The notes under the pieces: model-generated | What the model was told of the DNA's origin: nothing | Databases searched by the model: none | The model's input: the letters and a program-made list of their open reading frames with translations, nothing else | Program-made: the position numbers and the translations under genes | Part shown: positions 1-8,949 of the stretch, one piece after another | Layout: each line of letters starts with the position of its first letter | Numbering within the stretch: position 1 is the first letter of the stretch | Source of the DNA: Timburyella sp030842085 | GTDB taxonomy: Bacteria; Bacillota; Clostridia; Oscillospirales; Acutalibacteraceae | Length of the DNA: 57,825 bases | Assembly: GCA_030842085.1 (NCBI GenBank) | Contig: JAUUSE010000005.1 | Coordinates: 1-57,825, forward strand | Direction of reading: 5' to 3'

Positions 1-151
1 TGTCAGTTTTATCCGGCGGACTTTCGGCTGTATAAGCATTACTGCTGCAACTTGACATCGCCTCTGTATTGCTTCGAGCGGATGATGCGCTGCATGACGG
101 CAGCAATAGTGCCATTATGCAGACAGATATAAATAATATTTCCTTTTTCAT
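1..151 (-). CDS. N-terminus of a lipoprotein, cut by the window edge
   Basis: The minus strand starts with ATG at 151, stays open for 50 codons and leaves the window at base 1. The first 19 residues form a signal peptide (MKKEILF, then a hydrophobic core) ending in the lipobox LLPSC, so the Cys at residue 20 would be lipidated and the protein anchored outside the membrane. After it comes a Ser/Asn/Thr-rich linker, typical of lipoproteins before a folded domain. A GGTG-like ribosome binding site precedes the start. The functional domain lies outside the window, so no role can be given. Confidence 0.75.
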   Translation of the reverse strand, partial: MKKEILFISVCIMALLLPSCSASSARSNTEAMSSCSSNAYTAESPPDKTD

Positions 152-326
152 TTTTACACCTGCATTTTCATATTTTAAATTAAATTCAAATTATATATTC
201 ATGCGGCTTTTTTAAAAAATAACTGTCAATTACTGTCAAAATTGGTTTGTGTATGAAAAATGATATTAAAAATATAATGCCATTATCTTTGATAAAGATA
301 ATTTGATACTTTGACAAAAGATAAGC

Positions 327-355
327 TTGACATTGATTATTACGGCTGTTATAAT
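327..355 (+). promoter_or_regulatory. Sigma-A promoter of tRNA-Lys
   Basis: TTGACA at 327-332, a 17-base spacer and TATAAT at 350-355 match both consensus hexamers, about 50 bases before the tRNA. Confidence 0.85.
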
Positions 356-407
356 GTTATAGTCAGTCAAATAGTTATATATTTGGCAAATCTTAATTTT
401 ATTATTT

Positions 408-483
408 GACCCACTAGCTCAGGCGGTAGAGCACTTGACTTTTAATCAAGGTGTCCGGGGTTCGATTCCCCGGTGGGTCACCA
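408..483 (+). tRNA. tRNA-Lys (anticodon TTT)
   Basis: A 76-base cloverleaf. The acceptor arm GACCCAC pairs with GTGGGTC, the anticodon stem CTTGA/TCAAG encloses the loop CTTTTAA (anticodon TTT, lysine), and the T-arm is GGGGTTCGATTCCCC. The 3' CCA is encoded (481-483). A consensus promoter lies upstream and a strong terminator directly follows, so it is a single-gene unit. Confidence 0.97.
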
Positions 484-494
484 AAGTAGTACTA

Positions 495-548
495 AGCAAA
501 GTCCCCAAGAAATAATATTCTTGGGGACTTTGCTATTTTATATTTTTT
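495..548 (+). terminator. Rho-independent terminator of tRNA-Lys
   Basis: A perfect 17-bp stem (495-511 with 518-534) and a six-base loop are followed by a T-rich run. Confidence 0.9.
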
Positions 549-905
549 GTCTCAATATAATTTTCATAAAAGAGCAATTAAACTAAAAGGTTTAACATAA
601 TTTTACGTCTGCTGATAAATTTATTCTTATATCTTTCCTACACATAATAGTAAATTTTTGTGCAGCTGCGGCTAATTTTATAATATCCGATTTTCATTTG
701 GAGAAATTTGTATATACGGTTTATTAGATTACATTAAAATCAATATAAAAGTGAAGATATTTTCCACTTATAATTTTTTATTAATGTTTATTCCCAATTT
801 ATTCAGCAAATTATTTTAAACTCTATAATCTCTGTATTTCACTTAGAAAGTAATATCTCCCCGCTATTTTTTCTTTTTATATACCCGGTATTAATTGCAA
901 TTTTA
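549..905. other. AT-rich intergenic stretch, nothing recognised
   Basis: Between the tRNA terminator and the promoter at 906 the sequence is very AT-rich. I see no open reading frame with a ribosome binding site, no tRNA and no clear structured element on either strand. Confidence 0.6.
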
Positions 906-934
906 TTGACAAAATTATTTTTAATATGTATAAT
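906..934 (+). promoter_or_regulatory. Sigma-A promoter of the 1051 gene
   Basis: TTGACA at 906-911, 17 bases, TATAAT at 929-934. It is a perfect consensus promoter, leaving a leader of about 110 AT-rich bases before the gene. Confidence 0.8.
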
Positions 935-1050
935 TTTTATTAATCAATATTATAATGAAATATAGTTTTAAATTTTAAAGTAAATTGCGCATATTTAACA
1001 ATTGCCATATGTCGGATAATTAATAAGTTTATATTTTTATGGAGGATATT

Positions 1051-1440
1051 ATGACAAATAATGTTATGCTTAATGTAAAACCTGACTTTGATATTACTGT
1101 ATTTTCCAATAGATTAGCAGGGCTTTATCAGTCAAAGGGATATATGGTAAATGTTGCATATATGAATGGTTGCTCAATTATAAACTTTGAAAAAGGCACA
1201 GGCGGCATAAATACAATTTTGGGAATGGGTGAAGGAATAAAAGCCACCTGTATGCTTATGAACGGCGTATTGTCTATTAATTTTTCCGACGCCGAATGGA
1301 CAGGGAAAATAATCGGCTTCTGTATAGGTTGGTTCTTATGTTTTATTCCTATCATTACAGCACTTATAGGCACCATGTCGCAGCTCGACCTGCCGAAAAA
1401 AATTGCCAACGACGCCACAATGATTGTTATGGGTATGTAA
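1051..1440 (+). CDS. Small membrane protein of unknown function
   Basis: A 129-residue protein that I do not recognise. The ATG at 1051 is chosen because GGAGG lies six bases upstream; an in-frame ATG at 1039 would place that site inside the gene. The N-terminal ~85 residues look soluble and mixed alpha/beta (VNVAYMNGCSIINFEKGTGG). One transmembrane segment follows near residues 88-110 (FCIGWFLCFIPIITALIG), then a short tail. It has its own promoter and terminator, so it is monocistronic. A cytoplasmic domain tethered by a C-terminal helix is the simplest reading; the function is unknown. Confidence 0.75.
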   Translation: MTNNVMLNVKPDFDITVFSNRLAGLYQSKGYMVNVAYMNGCSIINFEKGTGGINTILGMGEGIKATCMLMNGVLSINFSDAEWTGKIIGFCIGWFLCFIPIITALIGTMSQLDLPKKIANDATMIVMGM

Positions 1441-1543
1441 ATTTTACTCAACTTATATCTTGTTATTTGATTATTACACTTTTCTATATTATTCCTTTAA
1501 ATGGCTTGTAAAAGCTATTAAACTTAATTGATGCATTAATACC

Positions 1544-1577
1544 ATAAGCGGAGCAATCTATGCTCCGCTTATATTTT
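1544..1577 (+). terminator. Terminator after the 1051 gene
   Basis: A 12-bp stem ATAAGCGGAGCA / TGCTCCGCTTAT (1544-1555 with 1561-1572) with a five-base loop, followed by ATTTTG. Confidence 0.75.
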
Positions 1578-1678
1578 GCAATTATAGAATTTTATGATAA
1601 TTGGTCAAAATTGGTCCCTGCTTTATGGCGGCCTTGATGTTCACTGATATTCGCGGCACAGTCCGGCTAAAACTTATA

Positions 1679-1717
1679 ATAAAACGGCTGCTTATATTAT
1701 AAAAGCGGCCGTTTTAT
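1679..1717 (-). terminator. Terminator of the ABC exporter operon
   Basis: A 15-bp stem (1679-1693 with 1703-1717, one G-T pair) just behind the stop of the last exporter gene. On the minus strand it ends in GTTTTATTAT. Confidence 0.8.
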
Positions 1718-1730
1718 GAAAATATTTTAA

Positions 1731-3509
1731 TTATTCCTGCTCGTCCTCTGATGCGTACTGCGAATTATAGAGCTTGTAATATAACCCCTTTTTCTCAAGC
1801 AGCTCTTCATGCTTACCCTGCTCTACTACCCTGCCGGCGTCCATTACAAGTATTATATCTGCCCTTTGGATTGTTGAGAGGCGATGCGCTATTACAAAGC
1901 TGGTACGATTTTGCATCATCTTTTCAAAGGCGCGCTGAATTCTTCGCTCGGTTACTGTATCTATAGCACTGGTCGCTTCGTCAAGTATGATTACCGGCGG
2001 ATTGGCAAGCACGGTACGCGCTATCGTTATCAGCTGCATCTGCCCGTGTGACAGCGTTGTGCCTTCGCCGATATACGTGTCATAGCCATTTTCCAGCTTA
2101 CTTATAAAGCTGTGGGCATGCGCAAATTTGGACGCTGCTTCTATCTCCTCATCGCTTGCATCTTCTTTCCCGTAGGCTATATTCTCTCTCACGGTGCCCT
2201 CAAACAGCCAGCTGTCCTGAAGCACCATGCCAAAGCTGCGGCGCAGGGATTCCCTCTTTATATTTCTTATATCTATATTGTCTAACTTTATCGCTCCGCT
2301 GTCAATCTCATAAAACCGCATGAGCAAGTTGACTATAGTAGTTTTGCCGGCTCCTGTCGGGCCAACTATAGCTACTGTGCTGCCCGGCTCTACGCTTAGG
2401 CTGAAATCGCGTATTAACGGATGCGAAAGCTCGTAAGAGAAATTTACAGCTTCGAAGTCTACTCTGCCCTCTGAATTTTCAATCTCAACAGAGTTCTGAG
2501 CATCTTCCTCCGTACCCGTTTCGTCCATTACTTCAAATATGCGGCGCGCCGATGCAATAGCTGTCATTATCTGAGTAGCTATTGATGTAAGGTCGTTAAA
2601 AGGTTTCGCAAACAGGTTGCTGTATACTATAAAGCTCGATATGCCGCCGGCGCTTATGCCGGCTATGGCGCCGCCTACCACGCCTACCGAAATATAGGCC
2701 AAATGATTGACAAACCGCGTTGTCGGGTTCGTGAGCGCACCGGCAAACTGTGCACGACGCCCGGTTATGTTCAGCTCGCTGTTTATCTCGTCAAACCGCT
2801 GCTGCGACCTTTTTTCATAGTTAAACAGCTTGACGGTTTTCGCCCCCTGTATAAGCTCCTCTGAAAGCCCGTTTAGCCGGCCCACCAGCGCTTGCTGTGC
2901 GCGAAAATATTTATTCGACATTTTAGTTATGGCCGAAGCCGTTAAAAATGTTATTGACGTTACCACAAGCACTGCGAGCGTCACCACAGGGCTTAATATC
3001 AGCATAAAAATAAGCGAACCGACTATGTTTATTATTCCCGAAAGCAGCTGAGCCACGCCCTGCACAAGGCCGTCGCCCACCATGTCGGCGTCGTTTATAA
3101 ATCGGCTTTGGATATCGCCGTGCGCCTTTGTATCATAATACTTAAGCGGCAGTATCGACAACTTATCGTATGCATCGCGGCGTATATCTCTTACCGCGCG
3201 GTTTGCCGCCTTATTAGACAGCATATTAAACACATAGTTCATGCCCGCGCCTACTATATAGAATATTAACATTGTAACAGCGGCTTTTAGCACATATGCA
3301 AAATTTACGTTGCCCGGGCCTACTATCGCGTCTATCGCTTTGCCCATTACCGTCGGCATGGTAATATCTACCGTGCCGCTTATTACCACCGCTATTATAA
3401 GCGGTACAAACAGCGCTGGGCGAAAGGTGTATTTCGCTAAGCGGGAGAGCACCTGAAATGTGCTGTAACGCTCCTGCTGTTTTTCTTTGCGAACAGTCTG
3501 CTTACTCAA
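1731..3509 (-). CDS. ABC exporter half-transporter, catalytic subunit
   Basis: A 592-residue fused membrane and ATPase half-transporter, expected to pair with the product of the gene upstream and export lipids, drugs or peptides. Residues ~20-325 hold the six-helix exporter domain. The ATPase has Walker A GPTGAGKTT (383-391), an unusual signature LSHGQ (486-490) in place of LSGGQ, Walker B VIILDE with the catalytic Glu511, and switch His542. It therefore supplies the working Walker A/B of the consensus site and the altered signature of the degenerate site. The start is TTG at 3509, overlapping the previous stop by four bases (TTGA), with AAAGGTGG nine bases upstream. The pair resembles BmrCD/TM287-288 heterodimers. 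The substrate is unknown. Confidence 0.9.
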   Translation of the reverse strand: MSKQTVRKEKQQERYSTFQVLSRLAKYTFRPALFVPLIIAVVISGTVDITMPTVMGKAIDAIVGPGNVNFAYVLKAAVTMLIFYIVGAGMNYVFNMLSNKAANRAVRDIRRDAYDKLSILPLKYYDTKAHGDIQSRFINDADMVGDGLVQGVAQLLSGIINIVGSLIFMLILSPVVTLAVLVVTSITFLTASAITKMSNKYFRAQQALVGRLNGLSEELIQGAKTVKLFNYEKRSQQRFDEINSELNITGRRAQFAGALTNPTTRFVNHLAYISVGVVGGAIAGISAGGISSFIVYSNLFAKPFNDLTSIATQIMTAIASARRIFEVMDETGTEEDAQNSVEIENSEGRVDFEAVNFSYELSHPLIRDFSLSVEPGSTVAIVGPTGAGKTTIVNLLMRFYEIDSGAIKLDNIDIRNIKRESLRRSFGMVLQDSWLFEGTVRENIAYGKEDASDEEIEAASKFAHAHSFISKLENGYDTYIGEGTTLSHGQMQLITIARTVLANPPVIILDEATSAIDTVTERRIQRAFEKMMQNRTSFVIAHRLSTIQRADIILVMDAGRVVEQGKHEELLEKKGLYYKLYNSQYASEDEQE

Positions 3510-5245
3510 ACGGCCGCACCACCTTTCTGCTGCGACAACTGAGACAAGGCTATGTCCCTGTAGGCTTCGCAGTTTTCCATTAGCTCTTCATGTCTGCCCA
3601 TGCCTACCGCCCTGCCGTCGTCAAGCACTAATATTTTATCAGCGTGCGTTACCGTCGATATTCGCTGCGTTACCATTATAACGCTCATATTGTTTTCTTT
3701 GGTTATCTTTCTTATTGCGCGGCGTATGCGAAGCTCCGTCGCATAGTCCAGCGCCGACATGGAATCGTCGAGTATAAGTATGCGCGGACGCCTTGCTATT
3801 GCTCTCGCAATGGTGAGACGCTGCTTCTGCCCGCCGGAATAATTGCGTCCTCCGCGCTCAACATGGCTGTCAATTCCTCCATCTTTACTGTATACAAAAT
3901 CAGCCGATGAACAGGCCACTGCTTCTGTAATGTCATTTGTATTTACATCTTCTTTTCCAAATGCAATGTTTTCTGACACGCTGCCCGAAAAAAGCTGCGG
4001 TTGTTGGGGCACTATTCCCAGCATATCACGAAGTTTTGTCCTATCATATTCTCTTACGTCTGCGCCAAATACTTTTACGGCGCCGGTATAGGATGTGTAA
4101 AGCGCCGGTATTAAATTTATAAGCGTCGACTTTCCCGCGCCGGTACCGCCGATTATGCCAAGCGTTTCTCCCCCGTTCAGCTTAAAGCTTATATCGCACA
4201 GCTCGGGATTTTCTTCTTCGCCATAGCGAAATGTCACATGCTCGAACTCCACCGCCGGTGCTGAAAAATCAGGAGCAGCGTCGGCTGTGCCCACATCTGA
4301 ATCCGGCAGCGCCATTATCTCATTTACTCGGTTTAACGACGCATAGGCCTTTGTGTAAAGCTGCACAAGGTTGGATATTACTATAAGGACGTTAAGCACC
4401 TGCGTCATATAGTTTATAAAAGCAATCAACTCGCCCTGAGTAACTCCTGCAACGTTTACCCTTATCCCGCCAAACCATATTATCGCTGTAACCGACAAAT
4501 TGATTATAAGCATAGTCGCCGGATTTACCAGCATCGCTATGCGGCCTGCCCGTTCGGCGTCGTTTGTCCAGCCGTCGTTTGCTTTTTTAAATTTATTCCT
4601 CTCTTTGTCGGTTTTTGCAAATGCCCTTATTACCCTGACACCCGATAAATTTTCATTTATCACGCGGCCAAGGCTGTCAAGGCGTTTTTGTATACGGATA
4701 TAAAGCGGGCCTAAAAGTTTTATTATAACTGTAAGCACTACGGCAAATAATGCCACCGCTATCAGTGTAATAGTCGAGAGCTTTACATCTATTATCATGG
4801 CGGCGACTATACTGCCTATGCAGATAAACGGAGCCCTGATTACAAGTCGTATCAGCATTGCCACCGCCTGCTGAAGCTGATTTATGTCATTTGTCAAGCG
4901 GTTTGTTAAAGTAGCTGCGCCAAATTTGTCAAGCGTGCGCGCGCTGAGAGAATTGATTTTTTTATACATACTGCTTCTCAGCGATGTACCAAATCCCTGC
5001 GACGCTACCGATGCATAATATTGGCAGACAAGAGCGCTCATCAGCCCTATGAGCGCCGTCAGCGCCATTAGTCCGCCTATTTTAAGTATATACGATGTAT
5101 CGCCCGTATCGACGCCGTTGTCTATCAGCATCGCCATAAGTATTGGCATCATCAGCTCCAGCACCGCTTCAAGCAGCTTAAATATCGGGCCTATCACGCA
5201 CTGCTTTATATATGGGCGAAGATGCCCTTTAACATATCTGAACAA
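3506..5245 (-). CDS. ABC exporter half-transporter, degenerate-site subunit
   Basis: A 579-residue partner of the downstream half-transporter. Membrane helices fill residues ~15-300. Walker A is GGTGAGKST (366-374) and the signature is the canonical YSGGQ (469-473). Walker B reads ILILDDS, so the catalytic Glu is replaced by Asp494, and the switch His is Gln527. These losses mark a non-hydrolysing site, as known in heterodimeric exporters such as BmrC and TAP1. The start is TTG at 5245 with GAGGAG nine bases before it; there is no ATG near the conserved N-terminus. It is the first gene of a two-gene operon. I found no convincing sigma-A promoter upstream. Confidence 0.9.
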   Translation of the reverse strand: MFRYVKGHLRPYIKQCVIGPIFKLLEAVLELMMPILMAMLIDNGVDTGDTSYILKIGGLMALTALIGLMSALVCQYYASVASQGFGTSLRSSMYKKINSLSARTLDKFGAATLTNRLTNDINQLQQAVAMLIRLVIRAPFICIGSIVAAMIIDVKLSTITLIAVALFAVVLTVIIKLLGPLYIRIQKRLDSLGRVINENLSGVRVIRAFAKTDKERNKFKKANDGWTNDAERAGRIAMLVNPATMLIINLSVTAIIWFGGIRVNVAGVTQGELIAFINYMTQVLNVLIVISNLVQLYTKAYASLNRVNEIMALPDSDVGTADAAPDFSAPAVEFEHVTFRYGEEENPELCDISFKLNGGETLGIIGGTGAGKSTLINLIPALYTSYTGAVKVFGADVREYDRTKLRDMLGIVPQQPQLFSGSVSENIAFGKEDVNTNDITEAVACSSADFVYSKDGGIDSHVERGGRNYSGGQKQRLTIARAIARRPRILILDDSMSALDYATELRIRRAIRKITKENNMSVIMVTQRISTVTHADKILVLDDGRAVGMGRHEELMENCEAYRDIALSQLSQQKGGAAV

Positions 5246-5434
5246 TTTGTAAAACTCCTCTTTTATCTGCTCTATATCCAGCCTTTAATCCTAACTATTA
5301 TATTTTCCATGCCCACATTTTATATTCGCGCTGCGTGAAAGTATACGCTATTGACGAAGAAATATAGATAACAAATAAATTCACTGTAAAGTTTTTAACA
5401 TTTACTAATTCTTGTGCCGTCTACCACAAAATCA

Positions 5435-5457
5435 GGATATGAGCAACGCCCATATCC
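5435..5457 (-). terminator. Terminator of the trhA-mscL pair
   Basis: The stem GGATATGGGC / GCTCATATCC (one G-T pair) sits 10 bases behind the mscL stop and is followed on the minus strand by TGATTTTG. Confidence 0.6.
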
Positions 5458-5465
5458 GTCATTAT

Positions 5466-6182
5466 TCAGCTTTTATTATTTTGTTTATCTTTTTTCGGAT
5501 TTGCAGATTTCCTATTATTCGGCCGTTCTTCAGCATCTAATTTTTCAACGGAGTCATTTGCCGTGACATTCTCTCCATCCTCTGAAGCTTCAGACACATC
5601 TGAACTCAACTCCTCTGACAAGGCCTGCTGCTTTTCAGATTTTTCTATTACATCTGTAGCAAGGTCGCTTGTGCAGTGCGGACATTTTACCGCACTTACG
5701 CTTATCTCCATCTGGCAGAAGGGGCATTTTTTAGTGGTCGGAGCCTCCGGCGCCGTTTCATTGGCATGTTCCAATTTGCCTATAGTGAGATTTTTAAGCT
5801 TATTTATTATTTTCACAAGCGCAAATATCACAACCGCCATTATTATAAAATTTATAACCGCGGTTATAAACGAGCCATATGCTAGCACTGGGCCATTCGC
5901 TTTCGCCTCGGCCAGCGTCAGTACAGTATCCTCCGTATATCCTGCTATTTTTTCATAAGGGTCGTAAAGCATTATAAATTTATTCGAAAAGTCGCTGCTG
6001 CCAAATATTCCAACTACCGGCATGATTATATCATTTACAACAGAATTTACAATGCTTTGAAAAGACGCACCTATAATTACGCCGACGGCTAAATCTATTA
6101 CATTGCCGCGCAACGCAAATTCGCGGAATTCATGAATCAGTCCCTTTTGTTTCTTTATCTTCTTTACTATTTTCTTCTTCAT
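5466..6182 (-). CDS. mscL: Large-conductance mechanosensitive channel MscL with zinc-ribbon tail
   Basis: A 238-residue membrane channel that opens under membrane tension during osmotic down-shock. The core matches MscL: an amphipathic N-terminus, GNVIDLAVGVIIGASF (TM1, ~26-41), INDIIMP-type loop residues, and TM2 near 104-124. After the usual cytoplasmic helix comes CPFC (153-156) and CPHC (167-170), a zinc ribbon seen in some Firmicute MscL proteins. An acidic, low-complexity tail of about 65 residues then makes it much longer than the usual 130-150. The start at 6182 is chosen because longer in-frame starts would run through trhA; the ribosome binding site is weak. It lies 35 bases behind trhA and probably shares its transcript. 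Confidence 0.92.
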   Translation of the reverse strand: MKKKIVKKIKKQKGLIHEFREFALRGNVIDLAVGVIIGASFQSIVNSVVNDIIMPVVGIFGSSDFSNKFIMLYDPYEKIAGYTEDTVLTLAEAKANGPVLAYGSFITAVINFIIMAVVIFALVKIINKLKNLTIGKLEHANETAPEAPTTKKCPFCQMEISVSAVKCPHCTSDLATDVIEKSEKQQALSEELSSDVSEASEDGENVTANDSVEKLDAEERPNNRKSANPKKDKQNNKS

Positions 6183-6217
6183 ATCTTTTCCCACTCTTAA
6201 AATTTTACTGCCCGGCT

Positions 6218-6889
6218 TTATAGTATATACACCACGATACTTATAAACTGCAATATACTTCCCATTAACACAAACAGATGAAACACGCTGTGCATATATC
6301 TTTTGCGTTTGCCCAAGCCATATAGTACTGCTCCTATTGTAAATGATATTCCGCCCGCAAGCAAGATTAAAAATCCCGGCAAACTCATTACGCGTATTAT
6401 CGGTTTTATGGCTACTATTATGCACCAGCCCATTATTATATAAATAATCATTGAAAATACGCGATATTTCTTCAAATCAACAGCGTTCAGCACTACGCAC
6501 AGCGCCGCCATTCCCCACTCAAATCCAAAAAGCACCCATGCAAGAACCGTGTTTTCTTTTCTCAGCCCAACCAGCAAGATAGGCGTATATGTACCGGCTA
6601 TCAGCAAGTATACTGCACAGTGGTCGATTATCTGCATGACCTTTTTCGCCATCTCCGGCTTAAGTGCGTGGTATATGCTCGATATCGTATAAAGCACTAT
6701 TGTGGAAACTCCATACACGATAGAGCCGGCTATGCTCCAGCCGTCGCCCTTATAGCATGATATGAGCAAGCACATCACTAGCACTATTATGCCAAATGCG
6801 CCGCCTACTATATGCGATATTGAATTAAACCATTCTTCTATCCTTGTATAGCCCGGAAGAACTCTGTCTCTCAGCTTTGTCCTTGGCAT
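6218..6889 (-). CDS. trhA: PAQR / hemolysin III family membrane protein TrhA
   Basis: A 223-residue protein with about seven transmembrane helices. The family pattern is present: SSIYHAL with His74, a DHCAVYLLIAGTYTP segment (Asp89/His90), and a C-terminal HSVFH with His200 and His204, which fit the metal site of PAQR proteins. Bacterial members are linked to membrane fluidity homeostasis rather than haemolysis. The start at 6889 (MPRTKLRD) follows a GGGGGC-type ribosome binding site. It is the first gene of a pair with mscL, so both products act on the state of the membrane. Length and motifs fit the family well. Confidence 0.9.
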   Translation of the reverse strand: MPRTKLRDRVLPGYTRIEEWFNSISHIVGGAFGIIVLVMCLLISCYKGDGWSIAGSIVYGVSTIVLYTISSIYHALKPEMAKKVMQIIDHCAVYLLIAGTYTPILLVGLRKENTVLAWVLFGFEWGMAALCVVLNAVDLKKYRVFSMIIYIIMGWCIIVAIKPIIRVMSLPGFLILLAGGISFTIGAVLYGLGKRKRYMHSVFHLFVLMGSILQFISIVVYIL

Positions 6890-7009
6890 TGGCTAAGCCC
6901 CCTGATTTTAACAATTTTCTAAAACTGTACGTAGATTTCGTTCGTTTTAATATACATATAAATACTGCTAAAATTGTACTTTACTTATATCTCAATTCTA
7001 TTACAAAGT

Positions 7010-7066
7010 ATGCCGAAAATACACGCTCAATTACTTTAGCTTACGTTAAAATATTATTTTCGGCAT
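7010..7066. repeat. 12-bp perfect inverted repeat between trhA and galK
   Basis: ATGCCGAAAATA (7010-7021) and TATTTTCGGCAT (7055-7066) are separated by 33 bases in the divergent spacer of trhA (minus) and the galactokinase gene (plus). It could be two half-sites of a regulator or a weak hairpin. Nothing else is recognised between 6890 and 7178. Confidence 0.45.
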
Positions 7067-7178
7067 CAAATTATTCTCAAATTAATTATACGCATCTTTA
7101 TACATTAATTCAAGGAATTGATGAATAGAATAAATAATTTTACAAATAATCTACGCTATTTTCACTTGTAAATATTAC

Positions 7179-7207
7179 TTGATTTAGTTCAGAAAACATT
7201 GTATATT
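7179..7207 (+). promoter_or_regulatory. Probable promoter of the galactokinase gene
   Basis: TTGATT at 7179-7184, 17 bases, TATATT at 7202-7207; about 30 bases before the start codon. Confidence 0.6.
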
Positions 7208-7236
7208 TATAAATGCATTAAAAGAGGGTGATAGTA

Positions 7237-8520
7237 ATGATTAATACAAATGCAAATATGAAAAAAGCTATCGGCGACGGCGGCTTTGATGGTGCTTTTA
7301 AACAGCTTTACACAGATATCGCTGACGCACGCAGCCGGTATATATCTCTTATTGACGGATTTAGCGGATATTTTGGCGAACGCGATAATCTGCGCTTGTT
7401 CAGCGCGCCGGGCCGCACCGAACTCGGCGGAAATCACACCGACCACCAAAAGGGCAATGTTTTGGCTGCATCGGTTGGAAATGATATTATCGCTGCAGTT
7501 TCTGAAAATGACAGCCACATTATAAGAATTAAATCTGAAGGACACGAGGTTGTTGAAGTCGACCTTACTGATTTAAATATTAAGGAAAGCGAAAAAGAGG
7601 ACGCCAACGCACTTGTGCGCGGCATCAGCGCAAGAATGAATGAGCTTGGATACGCGGTAAGGGGCTTTGACGCATACACAACCTCTCGCGTGCTTAATGC
7701 TTCCGGCATGTCGTCGTCGGCCGCTTTTGAAATACTCTGCTGCACTATTGTAAATTATCTCTTTGCAAACGCTGAGCTCAGCGCAGTTGATATGTCGCTT
7801 ATTTCAAAATATGCCGAAAATGTATATTTTGGAAAGCCGTGCGGCCTGCTCGACCAGCTTGCTTGCTCTGTCGGCGGTATTGTAGCTATGGACTTTAAGG
7901 ATGACAGCCATCCTGCCATTGAACAGATTAAATATGATTTTGAGAGTACGGGACATGTCTTTTACATAATTAATACCCGCGGTAATCACGGCGACCTGAC
8001 ATACAATTATGCGGATATTCCAAACGAAATGCGCTCGGTTGCTGCATATTTCGGCAAAGAGGTTCTCGGCCAGTGCACAAAGCAGCAGGTCATGGAAAAT
8101 ATCCCGCAGCTCAGGAAAGTTGTATCCGACAGAGCCATACTCCGCGCAGTTCACTTCTTTAACGACTGCGAACTGGCTAAGCAAGAGGCCCAAGCTTTAA
8201 AGCAGAATAAATTTGATGAATTTCTTTATCTTATTAAAAAATCCGGCAGGTCCTCTTATATGTATTTACAGAATATATACTCGCCGGATATGCCGCAGAT
8301 ACAGGATTTGTCTTTGGCGCTTATGCTCAGCGAAGAGGTCCTTGGCGAGCGCGGCGCTTTCAGAGTGCACGGCGGCGGGTTTGCCGGTACTATACAGGCA
8401 TTTGTTCCGCAGGACCTCGCAGAAGTATATGTTAAAACGCTTGACGGTGTCTTCGGAGATGGCAGCTGCCTTTGCCCGCATATTAGGAATATAGGCTCAA
8501 CAGAGCTTAAATATAACTGA
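7237..8520 (+). CDS. galK: Galactokinase-family sugar kinase (GHMP)
   Basis: A 427-residue GHMP-fold kinase, most likely phosphorylating galactose at C1 with ATP in the Leloir pathway. Visible motifs are the substrate loop PGRTELGGNHTDHQ (58-71), the phosphate loop GMSSSAA (157-163), CGLLDQLAC with the likely catalytic Asp206, and the C-terminal GGGFAG (379-384). The first motif differs from the classical RVNLIGEHTDYNDG, as in a clostridial branch annotated as galactokinase, so a related sugar is possible. ATG 7237 is chosen since AGAGGGTG precedes it; a GTG at 7228 lies inside that site. No galE or galT is near. It is a single-gene unit with its own promoter and terminator. Confidence 0.85.
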   Translation: MINTNANMKKAIGDGGFDGAFKQLYTDIADARSRYISLIDGFSGYFGERDNLRLFSAPGRTELGGNHTDHQKGNVLAASVGNDIIAAVSENDSHIIRIKSEGHEVVEVDLTDLNIKESEKEDANALVRGISARMNELGYAVRGFDAYTTSRVLNASGMSSSAAFEILCCTIVNYLFANAELSAVDMSLISKYAENVYFGKPCGLLDQLACSVGGIVAMDFKDDSHPAIEQIKYDFESTGHVFYIINTRGNHGDLTYNYADIPNEMRSVAAYFGKEVLGQCTKQQVMENIPQLRKVVSDRAILRAVHFFNDCELAKQEAQALKQNKFDEFLYLIKKSGRSSYMYLQNIYSPDMPQIQDLSLALMLSEEVLGERGAFRVHGGGFAGTIQAFVPQDLAEVYVKTLDGVFGDGSCLCPHIRNIGSTELKYN

Positions 8521-8550
8521 TTTGCATCTTTGATTAATTTTAATATTTTT

Positions 8551-8581
8551 GGCCGGCATGGTTTGCATGCCGGCCTTTTTT
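8551..8581 (+). terminator. Terminator of the galactokinase gene
   Basis: A perfect 10-bp GC-rich stem GGCCGGCATG / CATGCCGGCC (8551-8560, 8566-8575) followed by six T. Confidence 0.92.
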
Positions 8582-8949
8582 ACATAAACACACATTAAGA
8601 TGAAAAATTTTACCTCTCGTACAGTATTACAAAGAATAACAGCAATAATATGCACGCACTATACAAAAATTAGAAAAATTTCTCAACATGTTAAAACAAG
8701 AATTAAATCAGATTTTTTGAAAGCTCAAATTAAAGCCATGCGCAATAAGTATGGCTTTAATTATATTTTTCACTATACACTTACTTTGCATTATCGAATT
8801 TAAATTTGCATAATTTCTTATAATCACAATTTTGCCCTGATATATGAAAACTTTAAAATAATAAAAAACTAATTACATTAAATAGCATTATTCCCCCGTT
8901 TTATATGTGGTTGAAATCAATATATTTTGATTAGTTTTTATTAAAACTC
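8582..8949. other. Intergenic stretch with one perfect hairpin
   Basis: There is no gene with a ribosome binding site; an open frame at 8600-8803 lacks one and has a composition unlike a protein. The only structure is a 12-bp perfect hairpin AATTAAAGCCAT / ATGGCTTTAATT (8728-8739, 8751-8762) followed by ATATTTTTC. It looks like a terminator although no gene precedes it, so it could end a small RNA. Confidence 0.5.

Noticed and set aside
6844..7128. 94-codon plus-strand ORF across the trhA start region
   Set aside because: It overlaps trhA on the other strand and has AT-driven composition without a ribosome binding site.
8600..8803. 67-codon plus-strand ORF
   Set aside because: No ribosome binding site, odd composition, and it runs through a hairpin; likely chance.
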